NCBI GenBank assembly: GCA_001604005.1
Contig: LVAM01000010.1
Span: 209,079-273,078 of the forward strand
DNA from: Clostridiales bacterium Firm_07
GTDB lineage: Bacteria > Bacillota > Clostridia > Oscillospirales > CAG-272
DNA length: 64,000 nucleotides
Direction of reading: 5' to 3'
Both the position numbers and the translations under genes were made by a program. Of the stretch, positions 1-9,283 are shown in pieces. Numbering within the stretch: position 1 is the stretch's first letter; every line of letters begins with the position of its first letter. Under the pieces are notes generated by a model, which saw only the letters and a program-made list of their open reading frames with translations, did not search any database and had not been told where the DNA came from.

Positions 1-3000
1 CGCCCCTGCCCGTCAGCACCTCGGCGCCGTTCATATCGAGAATGGTGCGCGAGTCGATCTGTTGTTTGACGGTAAACGCGATGCGCGACGGAATGTTGGC
101 TTTCAGTTTTCCCGTGATCACGTCCACGGTGGGGCGTTGCGTACCGATGATGAGGTGTATGCCCGCCGCGCGCGCCTTTTGCGCGAGGCGACAGGTATAG
201 TCTTCCACGTCGTTGTTCGGGCAACTCATAATGAGATCGGAAAACTCGTCGATAACGATCACCATATACGGCAAATGCTCGCGTTCGGGATCGTTCTTCA
301 CCGCGTTGTTGTACGCTTTGATCTCGCGCACGCCGATGGATTTGAGAAGATTGTATCGTCTCTCCATCTCCTTGACGGCGCAGGCAAGCACGCCCGCCGC
401 CTGCATCATGTCGGTCACGATCGGTGCGTAAAGGTGCGGCGCGTGGGCATAGGCGGCAAACTCCACCTGTTTGGGGTCGATGAGAATGAGCCGCAGATCC
501 GCGGGCGACGTTTTATACATCAGGGAAATGAGAATGCTGTTGATACAAACCGATTTGCCCGATCCCGTCGTACCGGCGATGAGAAGATGCGGCATCGAGG
601 CGATATCGCAAAGGCAGATATTGCCGCCGACATCCACGCCGATCGGCACTTCCAGCGGTTTTTGCGAGGCGCGTGCGGCGGGGGATTCCAGCAGGGTGCG
701 TTCATACACGGTACGACGCACGGCGTTCGGCACTTCCACGCCGATCGCGGCTTTTCCGAGGATCGGCGCCTCGATACGCACCTGTGCGGCAAGATTGAGC
801 GACAGGTCATCAGCACGGTTGACGACGGCGCGCACGCTGACGCCCGCCTCGGGGCGCAGTTCATAGCGCGTGATGGTCGGTCCGCGGGAGCACAATACGT
901 CTTCCCGAATACCGACGCCGAAACTTGCAAGCGTTTCGCGCAATATGGCGATCTTTTCTTCGTTTTCGGCGGTATAATCGACGTCGACCTCCTGCGTGTC
1001 CTCGCAAAGAAGCGAGAGCGGGGGACGATGATACGTCGTGGGCGCGGGAGGCGGCGGAGGCGTCGGCGCTTTTTCCTCGCGTACCGGCTCATTTCTGAAC
1101 GGCACCGAGGACGGCGCGGGGGCGCTTACCGCCGCGTCTTCCGCGTTTTCTTCATCAACGATTACAGGTTCAAACGCGATGCGCGTGCGCTCTTCGCCGA
1201 GCGAAAAACGCGAGGCCGTTGCCGAAAACGGCGCTTTTGCGGCATTTTCCGACGTCGCTTTTGCAAGTTGCGCGTCCTCTTCGTCCACAGCGGCGGGAAA
1301 ATCGTCGCTTCCCGATTCTTCCGCGTTCTCAAATGTTTCCGCGGGCGCGCTCTTTTCATCCGTCGCAAAAGCAAATCTCGACTCCGGAGCAATGGAAACG
1401 GTCTCCGTTTTTTTCGCTTCGTCGAAAACGTCGTCTTCGTCAAACGCGGGCTCCGCGTCGGCAGTCGCAACTTCTTCTGCGGCGATGGGACTATTTGCGC
1501 CGTATGCAAACGTATAGCCGACAACAGGCGTTTCTTTTGCGAAATCTTCTCTTTTTGTAAACGGCTCCGCACCATAAGGCTCGTCCGACGCTTCTTCCCG
1601 CGCCGCGATCCCTTCCGCTTCGGCAAAAACGTCCTCGCGCACGCCGAGCACTTCGTTTGCCGGCGCGTTTGCACTCTCCGGCGTCGTTTCTTCGGCGACA
1701 GTCGTTTCGCCCGCGGGCGCGTCGGCTTCCTCGCGCGCGTGTACCGGCGCATCGGGCGTCACCACGATGCGGCTTTTTTCCGCTTCCGCGCGGTCGCGCC
1801 TCGGCTCGGGGCGGACAGGTAACGCATAGGGCGCGTAATAGGTGCCTTCCGGCTCGTGCGTCGGGGTCGCGGGGGCTTCTTGCCGCCCCGCGTGCTGCGG
1901 CGCGGCGCCCACGGCAGTGCCGACGGTCATAGTCTTGTCGTCCGCCGCCGTTTGCGTCTCGGCAACTCTCGTGCCGCGCGCCGTTTCCGCTTCCGCGTCG
2001 CTCCGACGCATCAGGTCGGAAAGGATATCTTCCACCTCGCGCTCGTTGCGCTCCGCGCGCCCGACGTCGCGGTGCGCGGCGCTCGGTTCCATTTCGATCA
2101 CGTCGTCGGGGATATCCACCACGGCGGGCGTTTCGCTCTCGCGTTTTTCTTCTTCCGCGGCGCGCGCGCGTCTCTCGGTTTGCCGCTTGATGGCGGCGCC
2201 TTCTTTTTTGCGCTGTTCGCGCGCGCGGCGGTCGCCGATCGGTTGTTCGTCGTCGTTCTCGTCGGAGAAACGATACTCGCTTGCGCTTTCCCGCTTTGTT
2301 TCCTCGCCCGCGGGGAGCGGCGCGCGCCCTTTGTATTGCAACATCGACGGGCGCTCGGCAGCGCCGCCGAGCCTTCTTTCTTCTTCTCCGTCATAGAGCA
2401 TCGCGCGGCGTTCTTTGTGGTGTTTCGCCATCTGCGCGATCTTATAGCGCACGCGCTCGAAAATGCCGCCGGGCGTCATACCGATCAGATAGATCGACAC
2501 GATCACAAGAAGCGGGATCGCCAACAAAACAGTTCCGGGCAAGCGCAGCGTATATCCGATCCACTCTCCGACAAAGCCGCCGAAAAAGCCGCCGCCGGCG
2601 CGCGAAACGCCGTTTTGATAGAGCACGGAAGCCGCCGTATCGAGATCGGCGCGGGTCACGCGGGTTTCTTTGAAAGTATGGATAATGCCACCCAAAAGCA
2701 AAATAAACGAAGCGGACAAAAAGAGTTTTTTCTGTAAAAGCCCCGTCCGCACAAGTTTCTTCCAACGGATCGAAAGCACCACCGCGAAAATCGGCACGAA
2801 ATACGCCGCGGAGCCGAAAAGTCCGCAAAGAAAATCGGCGAAAAAGTTGCCGAAAGCGCCGGTCGCGCCCGACAGGTGGCACAGGTCGCGCAAAATGAAA
2901 CTGACGCCTGCGAAAAGCGCCAACCAAAACGTCACATACGGCACGATCTGATTGGCAAAACTTTCGGGATTGCCGCCCTTTCGGGTGCTCGATTTCCGGT

Positions 3001-3376
3001 TTCCGGAGGTGTTTTTCCCGCCCGGCGCGCGCCGCGCGGCGTCATTTTGCTCCGCCTTTCCCGCGTCGTTTGCCCGACGCGCGCGCTCGTCGGAAGATCG
3101 CGGATCGCGGCGGAAAGTCGTTTCTTCTCCGTCACGCTCGTCGCGGTCGTGATAGCGGCGTTCGTCATAGCGGCGTCCTTCGTCGCGGCGCTCGTCGCCG
3201 CGCGTTTCCCCGTCAAAGCGATCGTCAAAATCGCCGCGGCGCTCATGTTGCGCCGCGCGCTCGTCTTCTTCATCGAAAAAGCGGATACGTTCTTTTTCCG
3301 CGCGAGAGGCGTTTCCGCCGCGCGCGCCCGTGCTGGTGCGCCGCGTGACGCGCTCTTTTCTTCTGTCTTCCGGCAT
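1..3376 (-). CDS. ftsK: DNA translocase FtsK/SpoIIIE, 3' end missing
   Basis: ATP-driven double-stranded DNA pump that clears chromosome from the division or sporulation septum. The frame is open from an ATG at 3376 (ribosome site AAAGGGG just upstream) to the window edge, giving 1125 codons; it is missing from the ORF track because it has no stop here. About 110 very charged residues rich in Asp/Glu/Arg come first, then about four membrane segments (roughly residues 144-305), a long acidic, low-complexity linker (about 330-740), and the motor. The motor shows Walker A GTTGSGKSV near residue 933, the Walker B stretch VIVIDEF near 1040, and the family motif SRTILDMNGAEVLTGRG at the cut end. 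The gamma winged-helix domain must lie beyond the window. Which paralogue (vegetative or sporulation) cannot be told. Identity is very secure. Confidence 0.96.
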   Translation of the reverse strand, partial: MPEDRRKERVTRRTSTGARGGNASRAEKERIRFFDEEDERAAQHERRGDFDDRFDGETRGDERRDEGRRYDERRYHDRDERDGEETTFRRDPRSSDERARRANDAGKAEQNDAARRAPGGKNTSGNRKSSTRKGGNPESFANQIVPYVTFWLALFAGVSFILRDLCHLSGATGAFGNFFADFLCGLFGSAAYFVPIFAVVLSIRWKKLVRTGLLQKKLFLSASFILLLGGIIHTFKETRVTRADLDTAASVLYQNGVSRAGGGFFGGFVGEWIGYTLRLPGTVLLAIPLLVIVSIYLIGMTPGGIFERVRYKIAQMAKHHKERRAMLYDGEEERRLGGAAERPSMLQYKGRAPLPAGEETKRESASEYRFSDENDDEQPIGDRRAREQRKKEGAAIKRQTERRARAAEEEKRESETPAVVDIPDDVIEMEPSAAHRDVGRAERNEREVEDILSDLMRRSDAEAETARGTRVAETQTAADDKTMTVGTAVGAAPQHAGRQEAPATPTHEPEGTYYAPYALPVRPEPRRDRAEAEKSRIVVTPDAPVHAREEADAPAGETTVAEETTPESANAPANEVLGVREDVFAEAEGIAAREEASDEPYGAEPFTKREDFAKETPVVGYTFAYGANSPIAAEEVATADAEPAFDEDDVFDEAKKTETVSIAPESRFAFATDEKSAPAETFENAEESGSDDFPAAVDEEDAQLAKATSENAAKAPFSATASRFSLGEERTRIAFEPVIVDEENAEDAAVSAPAPSSVPFRNEPVREEKAPTPPPPPAPTTYHRPPLSLLCEDTQEVDVDYTAENEEKIAILRETLASFGVGIREDVLCSRGPTITRYELRPEAGVSVRAVVNRADDLSLNLAAQVRIEAPILGKAAIGVEVPNAVRRTVYERTLLESPAARASQKPLEVPIGVDVGGNICLCDIASMPHLLIAGTTGSGKSVCINSILISLMYKTSPADLRLILIDPKQVEFAAYAHAPHLYAPIVTDMMQAAGVLACAVKEMERRYNLLKSIGVREIKAYNNAVKNDPEREHLPYMVIVIDEFSDLIMSCPNNDVEDYTCRLAQKARAAGIHLIIGTQRPTVDVITGKLKANIPSRIAFTVKQQIDSRTILDMNGAEVLTGRG

Positions 3377-3474
3377 CGTGTACCCCTTTCCGTAAAATCC
3401 CAAACTCGAAAACGTATGCGAAAACCTCGCACGTGTCATAATAATCGCAACAGTATTTCCCCATATATACGAAA

Positions 3475-3503
3475 ATTATAACACCATATTTATATTTTCG
3501 CAA
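3475..3503 (-). promoter_or_regulatory. sigma-A promoter of ftsK
   Basis: On the minus strand TTGCGA, a 17-base spacer and a perfect TATAAT. Transcription would begin about 90 bases before the ftsK start codon. Confidence 0.75.
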
Positions 3504-3618
3504 GAACATATTTTAATATTTTCAAGGACTTAGCCAAACGAAAATACGGCAAAACCCGGAATCGACACCCTTTTCCCGTCTTTTTCCCGGAATGCCCTTC
3601 GTTGGTTTCGAGAGAAAA

Positions 3619-3987
3619 ATGAAACTGTTTCGGAGTAAAATTCTGCCGCTCCTCGGCGTCGGGCTGACGGCGGGTATATGCAGCGGGCTTTTGGGCGCGG
3701 GCGGCGGCGCGGTGATCGTGACGGGTCTTACGCGCGTCTTTCCGAAAGAAGATCGCCGCGCCGTTTTTGCCACCGCACTCTCCTTAACGGCGCCGCTTTC
3801 TTTTGTTTCGGCGCTGCGATACGGCGCGCTTGCCGCGTCCGGCGGCGCCCTTTTCCCTCTTTCGATCTCCGCCCTTGCCGGCGGCGTGATCGGGGGCTTT
3901 TTCCTATACCGATTGCCGCTTTTTTGGCTTTCGCGCATTTTTGCGGGCGTGCTTCTTCTCTCCGGAATTTTGATGGTGGTTTTATGA
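3619..3987 (+). CDS. TauE/SafE-family permease, N-terminal half
   Basis: Half-length membrane protein (122 aa) of the TauE/SafE (DUF81) family, which exports sulfite or organosulfonates. It has the glycine-rich family motif SGLLGAGGGAVIV near residue 30 and about four hydrophobic segments, i.e. one of the two repeats that a normal 250 aa family member carries. An upstream in-frame ATG at 3592 exists; the ATG at 3619 was preferred because GAGAG lies just before it and the protein then begins with a short basic stretch before the first helix. Its TGA overlaps the ATG of the next gene by four bases, implying coupled translation of two half-transporters that would assemble together. Substrate is unknown. 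Confidence 0.75.
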   Translation: MKLFRSKILPLLGVGLTAGICSGLLGAGGGAVIVTGLTRVFPKEDRRAVFATALSLTAPLSFVSALRYGALAASGGALFPLSISALAGGVIGGFFLYRLPLFWLSRIFAGVLLLSGILMVVL

Positions 3988-4364
3988 AAATTCTGACGTT
4001 CATCGTCACCTTTGCGGTCTCCTTTCTTGCCGGTATGGGTGTGGGAGGCGCGGGGCTTTTGACGGTTTTCCTCATCTTTGCGCTGGGCGAAGAGCAACTT
4101 GCGGCGCAGGGCACCAACCTTTTGCTCTTTCTCTTTGCCGCCGCCGGCGCGCTCTCGGTGCATATGACCCGAACGCCGATCCTTTGGGGCGCGTTTTTGT
4201 TTCTGCTCCCGTGCGGCGCGGCAGGGTGCTTTCTCGGCGCGAAACTCGCTTTTTTCTTGCCGAAACTGCTGCTTCGCCGCATTTTCGGCACCTTTCTCTT
4301 TCTCACGGGCGTGCGCGGGTTATTCCGAAAGGAGGAAAAAAGCATCGAGCGCCTTCCGTCTTAA
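3984..4364 (+). CDS. TauE/SafE-family permease, C-terminal half
   Basis: Second half-permease (126 aa), starting at the ATGA overlap with the preceding half. It repeats the same architecture: the signature GMGVGGAGLLTV near residue 18, a polar AQGTNLL stretch, and about four hydrophobic helices, ending in a short basic tail. The supplied ORF (from 3678) extends it through an N-terminal part that is antisense-like shadow sequence in the wrong frame of the first half. Together the two genes have the length of one full TauE/SafE protein, so this is either a natural two-subunit form or a split by mutation. The clean ATGA junction and starts argue for a natural pair. Confidence 0.75.
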   Translation: MKILTFIVTFAVSFLAGMGVGGAGLLTVFLIFALGEEQLAAQGTNLLLFLFAAAGALSVHMTRTPILWGAFLFLLPCGAAGCFLGAKLAFFLPKLLLRRIFGTFLFLTGVRGLFRKEEKSIERLPS

Positions 4365-4392
4365 GCGTTTCACAAAGCGGAAACGGACAGCG

Positions 4393-4420
4393 CCCCGAGG
4401 TCGAACCTCGGGGTCGTTTT
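4393..4420 (+). terminator. terminator after the TauE/SafE pair
   Basis: Perfect 8-bp stem CCCCGAGG/CCTCGGGG with a five-base loop, followed by TCGTTTT. It separates the permease genes from the rpsO promoter. Confidence 0.7.
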
Positions 4421-4474
4421 GATGTCAAGAATTTTCACGCCGAGAATTTATTTGCAAAAAATAGAAAAAAGGTC

Positions 4475-4503
4475 TTTACAATTTGTCCGATGCGTGGTAT
4501 AAT
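4475..4503 (+). promoter_or_regulatory. sigma-A promoter of rpsO
   Basis: TTTACA, a 17-base spacer and perfect TATAAT. The start point would be near 4510, leaving a leader of about 95 bases with GC-rich inverted segments before rpsO. A leader of this length fits S15 autoregulation, but I could not identify the specific motif. Confidence 0.85.
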
Positions 4504-4606
4504 AGCTGTGTATGACGCATACTCGGTCACGGGATACAAGTCCGCGACAGCGGCGTTCACCTGCCCGCGGCGGGGTTTGCGCAACAAAAAAGAAAGGTGA
4601 AATACT

Positions 4607-4870
4607 ATGCTGAAAGACGAAAAACAATCCATCATCGAACAGTTCAAAACCCACGAGAACGATACCGGTTCTCCCGAGGTGCAGATCGCAATTCTCACGT
4701 ATCGCATCAACTCTTTGACCGAGCACCTCAAACTCAATCCGAAAGACCATCACAGCCGCAGAGGCATGCTCAAGATGGTCGGTCACAGAAGAAACCTTCT
4801 GGGCTACTTGCAGAAAGTCGATATCGCCCGTTACCGTGCGATCATCGAGAAACTGAATCTGCGTAAATGA
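4607..4870 (+). CDS. rpsO: 30S ribosomal protein S15
   Basis: Small-subunit primary binding protein that contacts the three-way junction of 16S rRNA helices 20-22. The 87-residue length is typical. Family hallmarks are visible: [19 protein letters not shown] near residue 14, the loop with [21 protein letters not shown], and a C-terminal helix ending in LNLRK. AAAGGTG precedes the ATG at a good distance. It has its own sigma-A promoter and a leader of about 95 bases, and lies directly upstream of pnp with a strong hairpin between them, the same rpsO-pnp order as in many bacteria. Expression may be fed back through S15 binding its leader, which is inferred from other species. Confidence 0.97.
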   Translation: MLKDEKQSIIEQFKTHENDTGSPEVQIAILTYRINSLTEHLKLNPKDHHSRRGMLKMVGHRRNLLGYLQKVDIARYRAIIEKLNLRK

Positions 4871-4877
4871 GATTTGT

Positions 4878-4925
4878 GTGGGCGGGGAGCAAGAGGATAT
4901 TCCTCGCTCCCCGCCCACCCTTTTT
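4878..4925 (+). terminator. rpsO terminator or rpsO-pnp attenuator
   Basis: A 13-bp perfect stem GTGGGCGGGGAGC/GCTCCCCGCCCAC with an inner AGGA/TCCT extension, followed by CCTTTTT. Because no convincing promoter lies between it and pnp, partial read-through probably supplies pnp. Confidence 0.8.
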
Positions 4926-4935
4926 CCGTCATTCT

Positions 4936-5006
4936 CCCGCCGACGCTTAGCAGTTACATATGCGCCCGAGACTCGGACGCGTATGTAATTGTTAAACTTA
5001 GGCGGG
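4936..5006 (+). promoter_or_regulatory. long imperfect hairpin in the pnp leader
   Basis: CCCGCC at 4936-4941 pairs with GGCGGG at 5001-5006. Inside, TTAGCAGTTACATATGCG (4947-4964) pairs with 4978-4995 with only G-U exceptions, and CCGAG/CTCGG closes the tip. The result is a helix of roughly 30 base pairs ending 28 bases before the pnp start. In Escherichia coli a comparable double-stranded pnp leader is cut by RNase III to allow PNPase autoregulation; the same role here is inference. Confidence 0.6.
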
Positions 5007-5033
5007 CGAAAATAAATTTTTGGAGGATCTACT

Positions 5034-7157
5034 ATGTCCGAAAGCCCTATGAGCACCCCGATGGTGTTCAAAAACTACAAAACATTCCATTATACCTACG
5101 CAGGCAGACCGCTGATCGTCGAGACCGGCAAACTGGCGGGGCTTGCGAACGGCTCCTGCCTTGTACGTTACGGCGACACCGCCGTGCTCTGCTGCGCCAC
5201 CGCTTCGGTGCGCCCCCGCGACGGCATTGATTTTCTGCCCCTTTCGGTCGATTTCGAGGAGCGTATGTACGCCGCCGGCAAGATCCCGGGCGGTTACCTC
5301 AAACGCGAGGGCAAGCCTTCCGAAAAAGCGGTGCTCACCGCGCGTGTGATCGACCGCCCCATTCGTCCCCTTTTCCCGAAAGATCTGCGCAACGACATCG
5401 CGCTGACGCTGACCGTGATGTCGGTCGATCCCGATTGCGCCCCCGAACTTGTGGGCATGATCGGCGCTTCGATCGCCCTTTCGATCTCGGATATTCCGTG
5501 GAACGGCCCGATCGGCGGCGCCCTTGTGGGTCTTGTTGACGGTAAACTCGTCATCAACCCCACCGAAAAAGAGCAGAAAAAGAGCGACCTGCAACTCACC
5601 GTCGCCGCTTCCGCCAAAAAAGTGGTGATGATCGAGGCGGGCGCCAATCAGGTGGACGACGACACGATGTACGACGCCATTATGCTGGCGCACCGTGAGA
5701 TTAAAGACCTGCTCGTCTTTATCAACGGTATCGTGGACGAGATCGGCAAGCCCAAATTCGACTACCCCTCTTGCGAACTCGATCACGATATGTTCGACGA
5801 GATCTTCGCCTTCTGCGAGAAGGATCTGATGAACGCGCTCGACACCGACGACAAAAACGAACGCGACGCGCGCATCGCTCCCATTTACGACGCCATCGTG
5901 GAGAAATTCTCCGAGAAATATCCCGACCTTGGCGGACAGATGGAAGAACTCCTCTACAAAATGCAGAAAAAGATCGTGCGCCGCTGGCTCCTCGTCGATA
6001 AAAAGCGCGTGGACGGCCGCCGTATGGATCAGATCCGCCCGCTCGGCGCGGAAGTGGGTCTCCTCCCCCGCGTACACGGCTCCGGCCTCTTTACGCGCGG
6101 ACAAACCCAGGTGCTGACCGCCGCCACGCTCGGTATGCTCTCCGAGGCGCAAATGCTCGACGGCATCGACAGCGAAGTGAGCAAACGCTATATGCACCAC
6201 TACAATATGCCCGGTTTCTCGACAGGCGAGGCGAAAGCCACCCGCAGTCCCGGACGCCGCGAGATCGGTCACGGCGCGCTGGCGGAGCGTTCGCTCGTGC
6301 CGGTGCTCCCCAGTGAAGAAGAATTCCCCTACGCCATTCGCCTTGTCTCCGACGTCGTGTCCTCCAACGGCTCGACCTCGCAGGGCTCAGTGTGCGGCTC
6401 CACGCTGGCGCTGATGGACGCGGGCGTGCCGATCAAAGCCCCCGTTGCCGGCATCTCCTGCGGTCTGATCACCGCCGAGGACGGCTCTTGGGACGTGATG
6501 ATGGATATTCAAGGCCTTGAAGACTTTTACGGCGATATGGACTTCAAAGTCGCCGGCACGCACAAAGGCATCACCTCGATCCAAATGGACCTTAAAATCG
6601 ACGGTCTTACGCCCGAGATCATCCGCGCGGCGCTGGCGATGACCCACAAAGGTCGCGACTATATCATCGACGAAGTTCTCCTTAAAGCCATTCCCGCGCC
6701 GCGTGCGGAAGTTTCCAAATACGCGCCCAAGATGACCACGATGAAGATCGATCCCGACAAGATTCGTGAAGTGATCGGCAAGGGCGGCGCCGTGATCCAA
6801 AAGATCACCGCCGAGTCCGGCGCGAAAGTGGATATCGAAGAGGACGGCACGATCCGCATCGCCGCCGTCAATTCCGAGAGCGCCGAAATGGCGCGCAGCG
6901 CCATCGCCGCCATCGCGTACGACCCCGAGGTGGGCGCGGTGTTTACCGGCAAAGTGACCGGCATCAAAGATTTCGGCTGTTTCGTCGAATATCTGCCCGG
7001 CAAAGAGTGCATGGTCCACATCTCCAAGATTGCCAAAACGCGCATCGACAAGGTGGAAGACGTCCTCAAACTCGGCGACACGGTGAAAGTCAAATATATG
7101 GGCTTTGACCAAAAGAAAGGCCGTATGGAGTTCTCCATCAAAGACGCTCTCGACTGA
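5034..7157 (+). CDS. pnp: polyribonucleotide nucleotidyltransferase (PNPase)
   Basis: Phosphorolytic 3'-5' exoribonuclease that degrades mRNA to nucleoside diphosphates, acting as a trimer. Length 707 aa is standard. Two RNase PH-like domains are evident: the first carries [20 protein letters not shown] near residue 75, the second [16 protein letters not shown] and the catalytic-site strand [20 protein letters not shown] near 490. The KH domain with [16 protein letters not shown] lies near 578, and an S1 domain with [18 protein letters not shown] runs to the end. TTGGAGG precedes the ATG. It lies downstream of rpsO, behind a terminator-like hairpin and a long leader stem that could be the autoregulatory RNase III site. 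Confidence 0.98.
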   Translation: MSESPMSTPMVFKNYKTFHYTYAGRPLIVETGKLAGLANGSCLVRYGDTAVLCCATASVRPRDGIDFLPLSVDFEERMYAAGKIPGGYLKREGKPSEKAVLTARVIDRPIRPLFPKDLRNDIALTLTVMSVDPDCAPELVGMIGASIALSISDIPWNGPIGGALVGLVDGKLVINPTEKEQKKSDLQLTVAASAKKVVMIEAGANQVDDDTMYDAIMLAHREIKDLLVFINGIVDEIGKPKFDYPSCELDHDMFDEIFAFCEKDLMNALDTDDKNERDARIAPIYDAIVEKFSEKYPDLGGQMEELLYKMQKKIVRRWLLVDKKRVDGRRMDQIRPLGAEVGLLPRVHGSGLFTRGQTQVLTAATLGMLSEAQMLDGIDSEVSKRYMHHYNMPGFSTGEAKATRSPGRREIGHGALAERSLVPVLPSEEEFPYAIRLVSDVVSSNGSTSQGSVCGSTLALMDAGVPIKAPVAGISCGLITAEDGSWDVMMDIQGLEDFYGDMDFKVAGTHKGITSIQMDLKIDGLTPEIIRAALAMTHKGRDYIIDEVLLKAIPAPRAEVSKYAPKMTTMKIDPDKIREVIGKGGAVIQKITAESGAKVDIEEDGTIRIAAVNSESAEMARSAIAAIAYDPEVGAVFTGKVTGIKDFGCFVEYLPGKECMVHISKIAKTRIDKVEDVLKLGDTVKVKYMGFDQKKGRMEFSIKDALD

Positions 7158-7176
7158 TCATTACGAAAACGAAAAA

Positions 7177-7211
7177 GAAACCTGCGCCGTTCCGAAAACG
7201 GCGCAGGTTTC
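7177..7211 (+). terminator. hairpin after pnp
   Basis: A perfect 15-bp stem GAAACCTGCGCCGTT/AACGGCGCAGGTTTC with a six-base loop. There is no real T-run beyond GTTTCGTAT, so it may act as much as a 3' stabiliser as a terminator. Confidence 0.6.
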
Positions 7212-7264
7212 GTATATAAAGGAAGAAACGCGCGCACACTATCCAAAAGTGAGGCGATACCGAG

Positions 7265-8377
7265 ATGAAAAAGCGAAACTTTGCGCGCGTCAATCTCTTT
7301 TTGCTCCTTTCGGCGGGGGCTTTTTTCTTTGCGGGCGGCGTGCTCTCTCTTTTTCCCGCGCCTGCCGTCAGCGAAAGCGAAAATCGCACGCTCGCCGCGT
7401 TCCCCACGCTTGACCGCCGTCTTTTTTTCGAGGGCGAGGCGGGAGAAAAAATCAATCTGTATTTGACAGAGCGCCACCCGGCGCGCGCTTTTTTGCGCCG
7501 CTTTGACGCCGTCATCTCCCTGCTTCGCGAGGGGGAGTCGCACGGCGTTCTTCTTTGCCGCGACGGGAGCCTTATGCGCCGCCCGACGCCGAATTTTTCG
7601 ATCTATGAGAAAAATCTGCGCGTTCTCCGTACCCTCTCCGCGCGCGTGGACGAGGCGGGAAAACCCCTTTCGGTGTGCGTGCTCCCGCGCCGCGTCGACG
7701 CCGCCCCCGAACTTTTGCCGCCTTATTATGACAAGGAAGGCGACAGGGCAGTTTGGGAAACGCTTCGTTCCGCCGTCCCCCAAGCGCTGACGTTTCCTTC
7801 GCTTTACCGCGCGGATCTTTGGTATCGCACCGACCACCATTGGCAAAGCGACGGCGCCTATATTTGTTATCGGGAACTCTGCGCGCTCCGTGGCATCACG
7901 CCCTATGAAGATTTTACACGCACCGCGCTTTCCGCCGCGTTTCTCGGCACCGCCGATGCCGCCGCGGGGCTCCCCCACATCGCGCCGGACACGATTTTCG
8001 CATACCGTTTTGCGGGTGACGCCGATTTTTGCGTCACGCGGGACGGGAATCCCGCCGATTTTGCGGGGCTTTATGACGAGGCAAAACTAAACACCCGCGA
8101 CGGGTACGCGGTCTTTCTCGGCGGCAACTGCGGCGTTCTGACGGTGGACGCGGGCGAGGACGACGCGCGCGAAACACTCCTGTTGGTGCGCGACAGTTTT
8201 GCCGACGCGTTGATCCCCTTTCTCGCCCGCCATTTCCGCGTCGTCGCCGTTGATCCGCGCTATGCCGCCGTGCCCTTTTCCGATATGATCGCGCGCGCCG
8301 ACCGCGTTCTCGTCCTTTGCGGCATGCAAACGCTCTCGGAAGTCGATTTTCTCACGCCGCTCTTGCGCGCAAAATAA
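7265..8377 (+). CDS. DHHW-motif secreted protein (AlgX/DltD-like fold)
   Basis: 370 aa protein with an N-terminal hydrophobic signal or anchor (residues 8-30) and then the family opening SESENRTLAAFP. The diagnostic TDHHWQSDGAY lies near residue 189 and a downstream RDSFAD near 309; in the related AlgX/AlgJ/DltD SGNH-like enzymes these residues form the active site of an O-acetyl or acyl transferase acting on surface polysaccharide. Members usually sit next to an MBOAT acyltransferase; here none is in the window, so the partner is unknown. The ATG at 7265 follows GTGAGGCGATACCGAG, a weak site. It lies between the pnp hairpin and the promoter of the PHP gene. The biochemical role is inferred only. 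Confidence 0.75.
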   Translation: MKKRNFARVNLFLLLSAGAFFFAGGVLSLFPAPAVSESENRTLAAFPTLDRRLFFEGEAGEKINLYLTERHPARAFLRRFDAVISLLREGESHGVLLCRDGSLMRRPTPNFSIYEKNLRVLRTLSARVDEAGKPLSVCVLPRRVDAAPELLPPYYDKEGDRAVWETLRSAVPQALTFPSLYRADLWYRTDHHWQSDGAYICYRELCALRGITPYEDFTRTALSAAFLGTADAAAGLPHIAPDTIFAYRFAGDADFCVTRDGNPADFAGLYDEAKLNTRDGYAVFLGGNCGVLTVDAGEDDARETLLLVRDSFADALIPFLARHFRVVAVDPRYAAVPFSDMIARADRVLVLCGMQTLSEVDFLTPLLRAK

Positions 8378-8400
8378 AAAACGCAGATTTTCAAAATCCG

Positions 8401-8429
8401 TTGACTTTCCCCGCTTCGCGTTATATAAT
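8401..8429 (+). promoter_or_regulatory. sigma-A promoter of PHP gene
   Basis: TTGACT, 17-base spacer, perfect TATAAT, about 25 bases before the AAAGGAG ribosome site at 8449. Confidence 0.85.
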
Positions 8430-8460
8430 GAAAGCGAAAACCAAGTCAAAGGAGTTTTAT

Positions 8461-9264
8461 ATGAAATACGCGATCGACCACGACTATCATATTCATTCTC
8501 ACCTCTCCACTTGTTCAAGCGATCCCGCGCAGACGACCGCGGCGATTTTGGATTACGCCAAACAAAACCGTATGTCCACCGTCTGCATCACCGACCATTA
8601 TTGGGACAGCGCGGTGCCCGGGGCGTCGAATTGGTACCGCCCGCAAAATTTCGATCACATTGCCGAAAGTTTGCCGCTTCCGCAGAGCGAGGACACAACC
8701 TTCTTCTTTGGCTGTGAAACGGATATGAAAAAAGATATGGTGATCGGCATTCCCGCTTCGCGTTTTGACGATTTCGATTTTATCATCATTCCGACCACGC
8801 ACCTGCATATGATCGGTTTTACCATTGCGGAAGAGGACAAAGACAGCAACGAGCGCCGCGCCGCGCTGTGGGCGGAGCGTTTTGACAAATTGCTGGATCT
8901 CGATCTGCCTTTTGAAAAAATCGGCATTCCGCACATCGCTTGCAACCTCATCAACACAAAAGGGCATTTGCCGGTACTGGATCTCATTCCTTCCGAGAAA
9001 ATGGAAGAACTCTTTACCAAGGCGGCGGCACGCGGCTGCGGCATCGAACTGAACGCCTTTGATTTCACCTTTACCGAGGCCGACGCGGATCGCGCGCTGC
9101 GCCCCTTCCGCATCGCCAAAGCGTGCGGCTGTAAGTTTTATCTCGGCAGCGACGCCCACTTTCCGAAAGAATTGGTCAAGGCAATCCCGCGCTTTACCCG
9201 CGCGATCGAACTGCTTGACCTCACGGAGAACGACAAATACCACATTCCGGCAAGGAAAAAGTGA
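8461..9264 (+). CDS. PHP-domain metal-dependent phosphoesterase
   Basis: 267 aa member of the polymerase-and-histidinol-phosphatase superfamily. Metal-binding motifs are present: DYHIHSHLSTCS at residue 9, ITDHYWDS near 45, the acidic GCETDMKKD near 90, TTHLHM near 115 and GSDAHFPKE near 235. Such proteins hydrolyse phosphomonoesters with bound metal ions; the substrate cannot be told, although histidinol-phosphatase-like members look similar. The ORF track starts it at 8317 inside the preceding gene. The ATG at 8461 is right because a sigma-A promoter and AAAGGAG lie directly upstream. Single-gene transcription unit ended by a bidirectional hairpin shared with gapA. Confidence 0.85.
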   Translation: MKYAIDHDYHIHSHLSTCSSDPAQTTAAILDYAKQNRMSTVCITDHYWDSAVPGASNWYRPQNFDHIAESLPLPQSEDTTFFFGCETDMKKDMVIGIPASRFDDFDFIIIPTTHLHMIGFTIAEEDKDSNERRAALWAERFDKLLDLDLPFEKIGIPHIACNLINTKGHLPVLDLIPSEKMEELFTKAAARGCGIELNAFDFTFTEADADRALRPFRIAKACGCKFYLGSDAHFPKELVKAIPRFTRAIELLDLTENDKYHIPARKK

Positions 9265-9283
9265 TTCTTGCCTCGAAACGCAT

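Noticed and set aside
62-1822. 586 aa plus-strand ORF
   Set aside because: Extreme Arg/Phe composition and no domain; it is the antisense shadow of the ftsK frame that is open on the minus strand across the whole region.
8378-8400. Terminator after the DHHW gene
   Set aside because: CAGATTTTCAAAATCC is a weak AT-only palindrome without a T-run, so it is unlikely to terminate.
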